Assembly: GCF_963676815.1 (NCBI RefSeq)
Contig: NZ_OY781365.1
Span: forward strand, 4,870,501-4,934,500
From: an uncultured Draconibacterium sp.
GTDB lineage: Bacteria; Bacteroidota; Bacteroidia; Bacteroidales; Prolixibacteraceae
DNA length: 64,000 nt
Direction: 5' to 3'
Within the stretch, counting starts at the first letter, position 1; every line of letters starts with the position of its first letter. Position numbers and translations under genes: made by a program. The notes under the pieces were generated by a model. The model did no database searches, was not told the origin of the DNA, and saw only the letters and a program-made list of their open reading frames with translations. Shown here one piece after another: positions 37,382 to 45,988 of this stretch.

Positions 37382-37873
37382 TTGAGTAGCGATTTTTATA
37401 CAACATCTATTTTACCTTTTTCAGGTATAATAATTAAATTATGTCGTGCATATACAAACTCGCAAGAAGATTTTGAAGATTATTACCAAGAAGTTTGTTT
37501 GCAAATATGGAGGAGTAAAGACAATTTTCGCGAAGATTCGCAATGGAGTACCTGGGTGTATCGAATTACGCTAAACGTTTGTTTAACCTTACTTAAGAAA
37601 AAGAAAAATAATGTTCAGCATTTTGTATCTGATTCTATAACTTCAGAAGAAACAGAAGACAACTATGCTTTTTCAAACGAATCTCTAAATCTGCTGTATG
37701 ATGCAATTCGAAAACTCTCAGAAATTGACAGAGCAATTATTATGCTGTATTTAGAGGCAAAATCACAAAAAGAAATTGCTGAAATTATAGGAACTAACCC
37801 CAATAATATTGGTGTACGCGTTAAAAGAATTAAAAACAGATTAAAAAAACTACTCGATGGAAAAATCAATTGA
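37382..37873 (+). CDS. ECF-type RNA polymerase sigma factor
   Basis: The 163-residue protein has a sigma region 2 (about 8-75: DFEDYYQEVCLQIWRSKDNF, TWVYRITLNVCL) and a sigma region 4 (about 105-160: DRAIIMLYLEAKSQKEIAEI, GTNPNNIGVRVKRIKNRLKK). The start is TTG 37382. It overlaps the next gene, a membrane protein, by 17 bp, the usual sigma/anti-sigma coupling. It lies downstream of operator copy 3 without another clear promoter. Confidence 0.9.
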   Translation: MSSDFYTTSILPFSGIIIKLCRAYTNSQEDFEDYYQEVCLQIWRSKDNFREDSQWSTWVYRITLNVCLTLLKKKKNNVQHFVSDSITSEETEDNYAFSNESLNLLYDAIRKLSEIDRAIIMLYLEAKSQKEIAEIIGTNPNNIGVRVKRIKNRLKKLLDGKIN

Positions 37874-38513
37874 AAATATATGGAAAGAAGGTTTCCTGGA
37901 AACTGATGCATTAGTAGCGCCGAAAATAAACAACCTATACAATCAAAAATCAATTCATATTATCGATAAATTTAAAAGGATGTTTCGCACAAATTTAATT
38001 GCAATTGCGGCATTCTCATTTTCTTTTCTAGTTGTCTCATTTTTTTTAGGCATACCCATAACGGGTACCATATTTTTTGTCACCCTTTCAGTTCTTGTTT
38101 TTATTAATAATAAGTTGCTTAATGATTTAGAGAAAATAGATTTAGGTGTAAGTAGTTATCAGTATTTAAAGGCTTTTAATCAATGGAAAAACGAACAGAT
38201 CGTGATCAATAAAAGAATGTCAAAATTTTTGTACCCAATTATATTTATGTCGATGATTCTAGGATTTTGGTTTAAAGATGCAGAAGGTATGCATTTGGGG
38301 AAAAGGCTTGTAAATAAAATTCTTATTGACTTTCCCGATATCTATTTACTATTTGGAATCCCACTAATAGGAATCGTTATCGTGTTATTCATTGTGGTTT
38401 TACTGGCTTTTTTTGGAGGTCGAATTTACAAATGGGATTTAAATATAGTTTATGGAAGAATTTTCAAAAAACTTGAAGAATTGATGGCCGATATAGAACG
38501 TTTGAGAAGCTAA
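37857..38513 (+). CDS. Sigma-factor-linked membrane protein, putative anti-sigma factor
   Basis: 218 residues with four hydrophobic helices (about 43-60, 66-85, 125-141, 165-190) and a charged N-terminal stretch of about 40 residues that could bind the sigma factor. Its first codons overlap the sigma gene by 17 bp. No ZAS zinc motif is seen, so it is not a classical anti-sigma factor. The role is inferred from gene coupling only. Confidence 0.6.
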   Translation: MEKSIENIWKEGFLETDALVAPKINNLYNQKSIHIIDKFKRMFRTNLIAIAAFSFSFLVVSFFLGIPITGTIFFVTLSVLVFINNKLLNDLEKIDLGVSSYQYLKAFNQWKNEQIVINKRMSKFLYPIIFMSMILGFWFKDAEGMHLGKRLVNKILIDFPDIYLLFGIPLIGIVIVLFIVVLLAFFGGRIYKWDLNIVYGRIFKKLEELMADIERLRS

Positions 38514-38613
38514 CCATTTGTAAATAAGCTGTTCTGGTCTTAACGTTAAAAAAATAGATTTTAGGTGTAATAAATTTTGTTTTCATCCACTAACCAGGAA
38601 AACATTAATTATT

Positions 38614-39066
38614 ATGACATTGCAAGAAGCACATAACTTTTTTGAAAGTTTAAAAAAAGGAACAGCTAAAAAATCGGAAATCAAGGTTTATAATCAATTT
38701 ATTGATATTCTAAAAAAATTAGAAAACAGAGTATTCACCACTGATGAAATTCAATCTATAGAAGCAGAACTTGATAGCTTAAAACTAAAATCAAATCCAG
38801 AAAACAGAACAAAATTCTTTAAAAACGCAAGATGTAAATTTGAGAATTTTTTAAAGCAAACACTCTCTTTAACCGCTAAAGGGTATTACACGAACTTAAG
38901 TGTAAGCTTAGGAGTGTTATGTGGAGTTGTCTTCGGAACTCTGATAGGTGAGCATTTTGAAAGATCTTTGGGGATTTCCTTTGGCGTTTGTATGGGGCTG
39001 TTTTTAGGAGCATATATAGGTCGTCGTCTTGATGCTCAGGCTAAAGAAGCTGGAAACATGCTGTAA
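38614..39066 (+). CDS. Small glycine-zipper membrane protein of unknown function
   Basis: 150 residues: a soluble helical N-terminus (about 1-85, Lys-rich) and two C-terminal Gly-rich hydrophobic segments (SLGVLCGVVFGTLIGEHF and ISFGVCMGLFLGAYIGRRL). The two segments look like glycine-zipper helices. I do not recognise the family. It lies 100 bp after the putative anti-sigma gene and may be part of the same unit. Confidence 0.6.
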   Translation: MTLQEAHNFFESLKKGTAKKSEIKVYNQFIDILKKLENRVFTTDEIQSIEAELDSLKLKSNPENRTKFFKNARCKFENFLKQTLSLTAKGYYTNLSVSLGVLCGVVFGTLIGEHFERSLGISFGVCMGLFLGAYIGRRLDAQAKEAGNML

Positions 39067-39164
39067 TTAACAGCTAGTCAGAAAGTTCTTTTACCAAACA
39101 ATTCAATATACTTATTTTTAAATTAATAGTCGAATAATTTTCGACAAGTAAAAAAGAAGCTAAA

Positions 39165-40559
39165 ATGAAAACAATATCAGTATTTTTCATTGTATTTATA
39201 CTCTCCATAGTAAACGTATATTCCCAAAATATCTCAGGAGATTGGAGCGGAGCAACCAAAAGAGGAGATAAATTAATCACTTTTATTTTTTAAATAGAAC
39301 AAGAAAATTCTGGGTATTCAGTTACGATGAACGTACCAACGTTTAGAATTTCCGGTATTAAACCTGCTGCGACAACTTTTACAAACGGAAAGTTAATAAT
39401 TGATGGCTCAAATGTGGGCATGTCCTATGTGGGAATTTATAATAATGAAACGCAACAATTTGAAGGAACTTATAAAGAAGGAGGAATGGAATTGGCTCTG
39501 AATTTAAAAAAAGGTGCTGTAGAAATAACAGACAAGCGTAGACCTCAGGAACCTGTGAAGCCATATCCATATTACGAAGAAGAGGTAGTTTTTAAAAATA
39601 TTGAAGCAAAAATAGAGCTAGCAGGTACTTTAACTTTACCAAGTGAAAACGGAACATTTCCAGTGGTGATCTTAATTAGCGGAAGTGGCCCTCAGGACAG
39701 AGATGAAACTTTTATGGGACACAAACCATTTTTGGTGTTGGCCGATTACCTTACAAAAGAAGGCATTGGCGTATTGCGTTTCGATGATCGTGGCCAGGGA
39801 GAATCTACAGGAGATTTTGGAACAGCAACAACAGAAGATTTTTCTAAAGATGTATTGAGTGCAATTGCATATTTAAAAACCAGAAACGATGTAGACAAAA
39901 AGAATATTGGTTTAATTGGTCATAGTGAAGGTGGTATTATCGCTCCATTAGCGGCAAATAACTCTAAAGATGTTGCTTTTATTGTGTTACTTGCTTCTAC
40001 TGGAATTTCCGGAGCAGAATTGTCTGTAATGCAATCGAAAACATTAAGACAATTTCCGGTTGAAGATGAGGACGCTTATGAAAAAAATACAAGAAAAGCG
40101 ATTGCAATTGTAACTTCTGATAAGAGTGAGTTAGAAATTAAAAAAGAATTGACGAAACATTATAATGATTTTTTGAGACCAATTTTAATGTCTTTAAATG
40201 TGCCAGAAAAGAACATCAAATTATTTATTGAAAGTGAGCTAAAAACAAGTTTAAAACCCTGGTCGCGCTATTTTTTACAATACAACCCGGCTGATGAAAT
40301 TGCAAAATTGCAAATCCCGGTATTGTCATTAAATGGAAGTAAAGACACCCAGGTAGATGCCGAAATTAATCAAGATGGAATACGAGAGGCATTGATTAAA
40401 GGTGGGAATAAAGATTATAAAATAATTGAATTGAAAAATTTAAATCACTTTTTTCAGGAGTGTGAAACAGGAAAGATGGATGAGTATAGAAAAATTGAGC
40501 AAACATTTTCCCCGACTGCTTTGAAAGAAATTTCTAAATGGATTCTTAAAAGACTTTGA
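39165..40559 (+). pseudogene. Secreted alpha/beta hydrolase interrupted by an in-frame TAA
   Basis: From ATG 39165 the frame gives a signal peptide (MKTISVFFIVFILSIVNVYS), then SGDWSGATKRGDKLITFIF and a TAA at 39291-39293. The same frame continues at once with IEQENSGYSVTMNVPTFRI and the full hydrolase: GPQDRDETF, nucleophile Ser in GLIGHSEGG (codon 39924) and a late ALxDTQ-like loop (NGSKDTQVD). TAA is one base from AAA (Lys). Either the gene was inactivated by a nonsense change, or the base is an error. The part from ATG 39327 could still be made as a cytoplasmic 410-residue enzyme. Confidence 0.75.
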
Positions 40560-40753
40560 AAAGATTCTTAAAATTCAATTGAAAAATACTAAGCACCGCA
40601 ACAGTAAAAGTAATAGCGATTTTAATATTAATTGAAGTCGCTGTTCTTTTTTATCATGCGAGACCGTTATTGGCACCTGTTACAGAGCAAACTTAAAGCT
40701 GTGTTTGAGTGTTAAATTATTTTAGAAATATTGCATTTAAAAAGGAATATTAC

Positions 40754-41335
40754 ATGAAAAACAAATTTGTAAACTACTTTTCAAGAATATCACCACTTTC
40801 AAAAGAAGAGGCTGACGCCATAGCTGAAAGCATGCAAACAAAGAAATTCAAGAAGGGTGATTTCTTGATACAAGAAGGGCAAATTTCGGTTAAAACCTAT
40901 TTTATTCTCGAAGGCTGCGTTAGAGAGTACATCTTAACAGATGGTGAAGAGAAAACCACCAATTTCTTCACAGAAGAACAATGGGCCATTTCATTAAACA
41001 GCTTTACTCCGGAAAATGCTGCCAAGCACAATTGGATTTGTGTTGAAGATACTACGGTTGTTGAAGGAGACGAGCAGCAAGGTCAGGCACTGTTCATGCG
41101 CTTCCCCCGGTTTGAAACCATTTCACGAACCATAATGGAAGCGGCCTTCGCAGAGCAAAAAGAAGCATTGGTTTCGTATTATACTGATTCGCCTGAGCAA
41201 CGCTACCTGAAACTCATGAAATCGAGACCCGATTTGTTCCGGCGAATACCACAATATCATCTGGCAAGTTACATTGGCGTAAAACCAGAATCGTTAAGCC
41301 GTATTAGAAAACGTATTGCCGCTGAATTTGACTAG
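40754..41335 (+). CDS. Crp/Fnr-like cyclic-nucleotide-binding regulator
   Basis: About 193 residues: an N-terminal cNMP-binding beta-roll (FKKGDFLIQEGQISVKTYFI, then LEGCVREYI) and a C-terminal HTH-like region (RIPQYHLASYIGVKPESLSR). This short Crp subtype is common in Bacteroidota, often beside dehydrogenase or NmrA-like genes. The frame is open upstream to a GTG at 40709, but ATG 40754 fits the family N-terminus better. No Fe-S cysteines of the FNR type are seen. Confidence 0.87.
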   Translation: MKNKFVNYFSRISPLSKEEADAIAESMQTKKFKKGDFLIQEGQISVKTYFILEGCVREYILTDGEEKTTNFFTEEQWAISLNSFTPENAAKHNWICVEDTTVVEGDEQQGQALFMRFPRFETISRTIMEAAFAEQKEALVSYYTDSPEQRYLKLMKSRPDLFRRIPQYHLASYIGVKPESLSRIRKRIAAEFD

Positions 41336-41369
41336 CCTAAAGTTTAAACTTTCTGAAACCAAGGCCAAA

Positions 41370-41870
41370 TCAGGAACCTGCTGCTCCCAAATTTTCAAGC
41401 ATTTCGAGGAATTTCGTTTTCCCGATCTTTCCCACGGCATAATCAAGTACTTTTCCCTTCGAATCAGTAAAAATTGTTATTGGTGTTCCACCAATTTTAT
41501 AAAGCTTAACAAGCTCTTCAGCTTTGGGATCATCAACATCAATCATTACCGGAACAATTTGCGAATTGATGGCTTTCATGACTTCCTCGTCCGCAAATAC
41601 TTCACGCTTCATAATCCGGCATGGCGAGCACCACTCCCCGGTGAAAAACAGTAGCATGTTTTTATCAGAATCCCTGGCAAGTTCCCGTGCCGAGACTATA
41701 TCGTCAGCCCAAACAACATCATTGGAAGGTGCATAAAATGAATACCACGCATAAGCAAGAGAAAGCACAAGGAAGGTGAGCCAGAACCACCGCCAAAATG
41801 GAGACTTCGTTTTCTTAACTTTGAGAGACTTGCCCGATGAATTCGTGGCTGGATTAGCTGCCTTTTTCAT
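41370..41870 (-). CDS. Membrane-anchored thioredoxin-like protein
   Basis: 166 residues with a Lys-rich N-terminus, one membrane helix (about 25-45) and a thioredoxin fold. The active site is C81-S-P-C84 (FTGEWCSPCRIMKREVF), with a cis-Pro motif in GGTPITIF. The domain would face the periplasm and act as a disulfide reductase or isomerase, similar to the DsbD C-terminal or DUF255-like thioredoxins. It is the last gene of a minus-strand run that begins with the dehydrogenase at 45742. Confidence 0.87.
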   Translation of the reverse strand: MKKAANPATNSSGKSLKVKKTKSPFWRWFWLTFLVLSLAYAWYSFYAPSNDVVWADDIVSARELARDSDKNMLLFFTGEWCSPCRIMKREVFADEEVMKAINSQIVPVMIDVDDPKAEELVKLYKIGGTPITIFTDSKGKVLDYAVGKIGKTKFLEMLENLGAAGS

Positions 41871-41905
41871 CTGTTTATTTTTGATTGTGTTTTCATAGTT
41901 TTGAT

Positions 41906-43342
41906 TTATAACTTGATTGCATTTTGTCCATATAATATGAATGATTGTATGTTATCCTTCATTGAGAAAGAAATTTGTACTCCTGTATTTGGGTGAATGA
42001 AATCAAGGTTTTCACTAACAATTGGAACCAGCTTATACTCATCACCATTTGGAAAAAAAAGTGAAATTTTATCCTTGTTTTCGTCATAGCTGATAGTTAA
42101 ATCTATTTGATTATTCCATTTATAGCTGCCCGCCAAACCATTTAACACTTCTGATTTAACATGAGTGCGTTGAACTTCTGTTTGCTTAAAATGGTGCCAA
42201 TTAAATATTTGTGAGGCTGATAAAAGTAGTTCATTCCCAAGTGCCCCGCCATTATCCGAATTGGTCAAATATACCAACCCTTTTCCACTTGATAGACTTA
42301 TTGTCATGCCTGTCCTGTAACCTGCATTACCGCCGTAGTGGGTGATGGAAATATCATCGTCAGACCTATCTACGATAAATCCATATACATGCCCATCTCG
42401 CTCGTCATTCAGTATCGACTCAATATCAGTTTGAGAAAATATCGAATTTTTCCCTTGATAAGCATTATAAATTTCAATCATAAATCTGGCCATATCTGTA
42501 GCATTGCTCCAAAGCCCTGCCGCAGCTTGTTCAGGGTGATTTCGCCAGCCACCTTCTACAACTTCACCTGAGTACGTATAACCTTTTGCTACCCGAATCG
42601 AATCCGAAGCGGGTAAAGGTTGTGTAAACTCTGAATGAGTCATCCCGGCTGGTTCAAGAATCCATTTTTTCATAATGTTCGAAAACTTGTCATTAAAAAT
42701 ATCTTGAAGTGCAAGTTCTGCTAATGTGTAACCACCACCTGAGTATGCAAGCATTTTATTTGGTGGTATGATAACTTCAATAGCCGCTGTATTGACGCCC
42801 TCATTTCCCATTAAAATATCAAAATCAGAGGGCATGGAAACATTTCTTGAATATCCTTGATATCCTCCGGGGGTGATTCCTGAAGTATGAGAAAATAGAT
42901 TGCGGAATGTCACGGGATTTTCAACTGTTTGTTTACCCTGGGGTAAAACGAAATTTCTAAGGTAGTCCTGGATATTTTTATCAAGGTTTATTTTACCGGA
43001 AGAATGCATGCGTAACGCCGCAAGAAAAGTCACTGGTTTAGATAAGGATGCTGCCTGAAAAATAGTGCTATTGTCAAGATTTTGTTGATCGTGAAAATTT
43101 GCATTTTGATAAATGTCTGCCCATTCAATTTGACCTTGATTTATTACAGCCAGTGATAATGCCGGGATTTTATACTCCACCATTTTATCGGTAATTGAGC
43201 TAAAATGTTCCGATTCTTGCAGAAACTTCACTTTCCCACGCATTCCGTTTTCTAATGCAGCTTTTTTATCATATGGTTCTTTAGATGAGTTGCAAGAAGC
43301 AAAAAGAATAAGTGCTAAACTTGCAAGAATTAATTTGTTCAT
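41906..43342 (-). CDS. Serine hydrolase lipoprotein (beta-lactamase fold)
   Basis: 478 residues with a lipobox (ILFASCNSS, C17). Active-site motifs are S99-L-S-K102 (FQAASLSKPV) and Y200-S-G, plus HYGGNAGYR in the KTG/HGG position. The C-terminal about 90 residues are beta-rich. It is a surface or periplasmic peptidase or esterase-type enzyme of the PbpX/AmpC superfamily, and the fourth such gene between 28 and 43 kb. The substrate is unknown. Confidence 0.88.
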   Translation of the reverse strand: MNKLILASLALILFASCNSSKEPYDKKAALENGMRGKVKFLQESEHFSSITDKMVEYKIPALSLAVINQGQIEWADIYQNANFHDQQNLDNSTIFQAASLSKPVTFLAALRMHSSGKINLDKNIQDYLRNFVLPQGKQTVENPVTFRNLFSHTSGITPGGYQGYSRNVSMPSDFDILMGNEGVNTAAIEVIIPPNKMLAYSGGGYTLAELALQDIFNDKFSNIMKKWILEPAGMTHSEFTQPLPASDSIRVAKGYTYSGEVVEGGWRNHPEQAAAGLWSNATDMARFMIEIYNAYQGKNSIFSQTDIESILNDERDGHVYGFIVDRSDDDISITHYGGNAGYRTGMTISLSSGKGLVYLTNSDNGGALGNELLLSASQIFNWHHFKQTEVQRTHVKSEVLNGLAGSYKWNNQIDLTISYDENKDKISLFFPNGDEYKLVPIVSENLDFIHPNTGVQISFSMKDNIQSFILYGQNAIKL

Positions 43343-43394
43343 AGTTTAAATTTAGACTTGTTATTTTCAAATAGATGCTGACAAAGTGATCTAA

Positions 43395-44252
43395 TTACAA
43401 TTTTTCTTTAATCGCTTTTCTCCAAAAGTAAATTCCAAAAGCAGCGGTAACCAGCGCAAACATAATTCCATTTTCGCCAAGCCAATATGCAGTTCCTTCG
43501 TTTTTAATGGTTAATTCAGGCATTATTTTTTGAATATACACATTGCTTACCGCGTGAAATATTACTGCCGGCCATAGACTCTTTGACTTAAAAGTATAGT
43601 ATGTCATAATAAATGACATCGAAATAATTACAATAAAGAATGTGATAAATTCTAAGAGAATATTATTGCTATAAAATACAAGCAAGGGCCAATGCCAGGA
43701 GGCCCAAATAAATCCACTAAAAACCGAAACACCCGTAAAAGGCAGCACCTTTCTTAATTCATAAATGAAAAAACCCCGCCATCCGATTTCTTCTCCTAAA
43801 GTTGTTGCTGCTGACCGAATTACTTCAACAGTTGCTAAAAGAAAAATCGCTATGATTGTTATCATCGGTGGGTTTAGTGCTCCTATACCCATCAAACCAA
43901 GTTCTTTTCCCCAATCTGTAATTACTTCTCCAGTTGCAATGCTTCCGAATCCGAAAATCCAAATTAGCAGGTAAGTGATAATTCCGTACAAGGCAGGAAC
44001 AAAATAAGACAATCGGATATATTTCCAATCTCCCCAATTCCAATTCAGAGATGAAATTTTACGCCCTTTTATTTTTAAGGTAAGAAATGCAGCTATCGCA
44101 GGACACCACATTATTGCCCCAACATATATTCGTGATGGATATAAATTTACAATGGCATAATGGAAAGGAGAAGTAAGAGCAACCAGGAGTGCCAGAAACA
44201 GCAAGATTGTTTTCCAGGCTTCCCTCCGTTCCGATGAATTTTCAAGCATCAT
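43395..44252 (-). CDS. CPBP family intramembrane glutamic endopeptidase
   Basis: 285 residues with about eight hydrophobic helices and the CPBP/Abi motifs: E154-E155-x3-R159 (GEEIGWRGFFIYEL), H187 in FIWASWHWPL, and a third motif FHAVSNVYIQ. These are membrane proteases related to CAAX-processing enzymes; bacterial roles include bacteriocin self-immunity and maturation. It has its own promoter block (44289-44340), the twin of one upstream of the dehydrogenase gene at 45742. Confidence 0.88.
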   Translation of the reverse strand: MMLENSSERREAWKTILLFLALLVALTSPFHYAIVNLYPSRIYVGAIMWCPAIAAFLTLKIKGRKISSLNWNWGDWKYIRLSYFVPALYGIITYLLIWIFGFGSIATGEVITDWGKELGLMGIGALNPPMITIIAIFLLATVEVIRSAATTLGEEIGWRGFFIYELRKVLPFTGVSVFSGFIWASWHWPLLVFYSNNILLEFITFFIVIISMSFIMTYYTFKSKSLWPAVIFHAVSNVYIQKIMPELTIKNEGTAYWLGENGIMFALVTAAFGIYFWRKAIKEKL

Positions 44253-44288
44253 GTTTTTATAGTTTGTTTCTTTTTAAGATCACTTTAG

Positions 44289-44340
44289 CAAAGTTGAAGA
44301 TAGTTGTTTCCAATTTCATTGACCTGAGTTAAGAAGTGAA
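44289..44340 (-). promoter_or_regulatory. Minus-strand promoter block, copy A
   Basis: The 30-bp element at 44311-44340 matches 45796-45825 at 28 of 30 positions and lies 15 bp from a -7 box (CAACTTTG on the minus strand, 44289-44296), the same spacing as in copy B. Its upstream end overlaps the last codons and stop of the 44329 gene. It drives the CPBP gene. Confidence 0.65.
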
Positions 44341-44775
44341 AACGGAAACTTTATTTAATTGATAAGCAATGAAAAAACAGCTTGAAATGATGAGTATGTT
44401 AATGGCTGCCCGCACTAGCCATGGAAATTTTGAGTAGTTGATATTTGCATATTTTCCCAGAATTACGCTGAGCCCCATAAATAGAAACCATTGAGTCAGG
44501 AACAGACTAAATTTCCATTTGATTAACATCACTGCCAAATCGTGTATAAATCCGCATGCCACAAAAGTGACTAGCAACGATAATGACAAGGGCAAGACCG
44601 ATTTTAGCGGTTTGAAAATATACATCCCCAGGTAATATCCCCAAATGGGATTCCAGTACTGCCAAAATTCCGAAAATGTTCCGGCACCCAGCGAACGACT
44701 TAGCATATTTCGAAGGGAATCACCGGCCCCCAAAGGCACTCCGTTTCTTTTTAATACATAATCGGATAAATTCAT
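44329..44775 (-). CDS. Small multi-pass membrane protein, MBOAT-like fragment
   Basis: 148 residues with four hydrophobic segments. WQYWNPIWGYYLGMYIF and the later CGFIHDLAVML recall the core of MBOAT/acyltransferase-type proteins, where a His in a hydrophobic helix is catalytic. The protein is far shorter than a full MBOAT enzyme. It starts 22 bp after the dehydrogenase gene, so the two are likely co-transcribed. Function is unassigned. Confidence 0.55.
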   Translation of the reverse strand: MNLSDYVLKRNGVPLGAGDSLRNMLSRSLGAGTFSEFWQYWNPIWGYYLGMYIFKPLKSVLPLSLSLLVTFVACGFIHDLAVMLIKWKFSLFLTQWFLFMGLSVILGKYANINYSKFPWLVRAAINILIISSCFFIAYQLNKVSVFTS

Positions 44776-44797
44776 GTTTTCGGATTTAAAATTGTGT

Positions 44798-45742
44798 TCA
44801 ATTTGCGTTCTCTACGCTAATTACCACGTTTCCTCTTTTGTGGCCTTTCTCTACATATTTGTGTGCTTCGGCCATTTCTTCCAAAGGATATATGCTATCA
44901 ATAACAGGTTTTATCTTCTCTTGTTCTGCTAAAGTTTTTAATTTAAGAAAAACACTTTTGGGAGTTAAGGGAGTTCCATGATCGATGGAAATATATTTGC
45001 CATCGGGTGTAAGTGCTTTTTTGCTTTTCTCTTTAAGTGTTGAAGACTTGGCGTTTCCAACAGCGTCGATCACATATTTATAGGTTTCCAGTTGTGATAC
45101 AGCATTTTCTGCGGTGTAATCAATCACTTTATCGCTACCTAAGGACTTAATCAATTCGAAGTTCCGACTGCTACAAACACCGGTGATATGAGCCCCGGAA
45201 AGCTTCGCCAATTGTATCGCCATTGTACCAATACTTCCCGAGGCTCCATAAATTAAAACTTTGTCGCCTCTGTTTATATCTGTTTTATTCAATAAATGCG
45301 AAGCCAGCAAACCACCATACAGGATAGCTGCAGCCTCCTGAAAACTATAATTTGAAGGTTTAAGCGCAATATTCCAATCTTCAGGTAGGCAAATATATTC
45401 GGCATAAGAACCAAAACGGCGCTTTGTTGGTGAAACAGAGCCATAGGCAAAAACTTCATCGCCAACATTAAATAAGGTAACATCCTTCCCTTTACTTTCT
45501 ATAACACCCGATGTAACCATTCCTAAAATTGGATTTCTTGGTCTGCCAAAACCGAATATAAGCTGTAGGATAAATCTAGGTATAAAGGGCTCGTTCAGTC
45601 TACGAATAAGAACATCGCTGGTTGTTACTGAAGTCGCTTTAATCTTTATCAGCACTTCATTCTCTTTTGGAGTTGGCTTTTCAACTTCACTTAAAACTAA
45701 GGTCTCGCAGCTTCCATACTTTAAACAGTTAATTGCTTTCAT
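44798..45742 (-). CDS. Zinc-independent quinone-oxidoreductase-type dehydrogenase (MDR)
   Basis: The 314-residue MDR-superfamily protein has an N-terminal GroES-like domain (PKENEVLIKIKATSVTTSDV), FGSYAEYICLPED and the NAD(P)-binding motif VLIYGASGSIGTMAIQLAKL. No structural or catalytic zinc ligands are apparent, as in QOR enzymes. It probably reduces quinones or other enones with NADPH. A paralogue lies at 51322. Its promoter has the repeated minus-strand block (45774-45825). Confidence 0.9.
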   Translation of the reverse strand: MKAINCLKYGSCETLVLSEVEKPTPKENEVLIKIKATSVTTSDVLIRRLNEPFIPRFILQLIFGFGRPRNPILGMVTSGVIESKGKDVTLFNVGDEVFAYGSVSPTKRRFGSYAEYICLPEDWNIALKPSNYSFQEAAAILYGGLLASHLLNKTDINRGDKVLIYGASGSIGTMAIQLAKLSGAHITGVCSSRNFELIKSLGSDKVIDYTAENAVSQLETYKYVIDAVGNAKSSTLKEKSKKALTPDGKYISIDHGTPLTPKSVFLKLKTLAEQEKIKPVIDSIYPLEEMAEAHKYVEKGHKRGNVVISVENAN

Positions 45743-45773
45743 AACTTTGCTTTTTAGCGAATTACTATGGTAG

Positions 45774-45825
45774 CAAAATTATCTACAACGTAATTCAATT
45801 TCATTGACTTGGGTTAAGAAGTGAA
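45774..45825 (-). promoter_or_regulatory. Minus-strand promoter block, copy B
   Basis: On the minus strand a 30-bp element (45796-45825) is followed after 14 bp by TAATTTTG (45774-45781), and the dehydrogenase start lies 31 bp further. It shares sequence and spacing with copy A (44289-44340). Confidence 0.65.
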
Positions 45826-45840
45826 ATACATTTTTTTTGT

Positions 45841-45969
45841 AAAAACAATACTGTTTCTTATTTCGACCAAGCTCTCCTTCGACAATAGAATAAGAAACGA
45901 AATGCCTTTAGTCGTGCCTTCAAAAAACAAACAAATAAAGCCTCGATAGAATTTCATAAAATCCTCTAA
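45841..45969 (+). pseudogene. Fused remnant: PD40 gene 5' end joined to araC 3' end
   Basis: 45841-45870 matches 28 of 30 bases of the PD40 gene (36120-36149, codons around the lipobox). After a 30-bp junction, 45901-45969 encodes NAFSRAFKKQTNKASIEFHK plus IL-stop, the C-terminus of an AraC protein. It is about 90% identical to the remnant at 37042-37110. Gene order (PD40, araC, operator) is the same as in that copy, with everything between deleted. Confidence 0.75.
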
Positions 45970-45988
45970 AAAATACTTCTGGCGCAAA

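Noticed and set aside
39286..39293. Frameshift in the T-run of the alpha/beta hydrolase gene
   Set aside because: Both sides of the TAA are in the same frame (39165 and 39327 are both multiples of 3), so a substitution, not an indel, explains the stop.
40560..40753. Short hydrophobic frame (about 36 codons) before the Crp-like gene
   Set aside because: It has no start codon and no recognisable homology. It may be a gene remnant but cannot be supported.
41906..43342. Beta-lactam resistance gene
   Set aside because: The SxxK and Tyr motifs show only the broad serine beta-lactamase/DD-peptidase fold. Most lipoprotein members of this kind are not true beta-lactamases.
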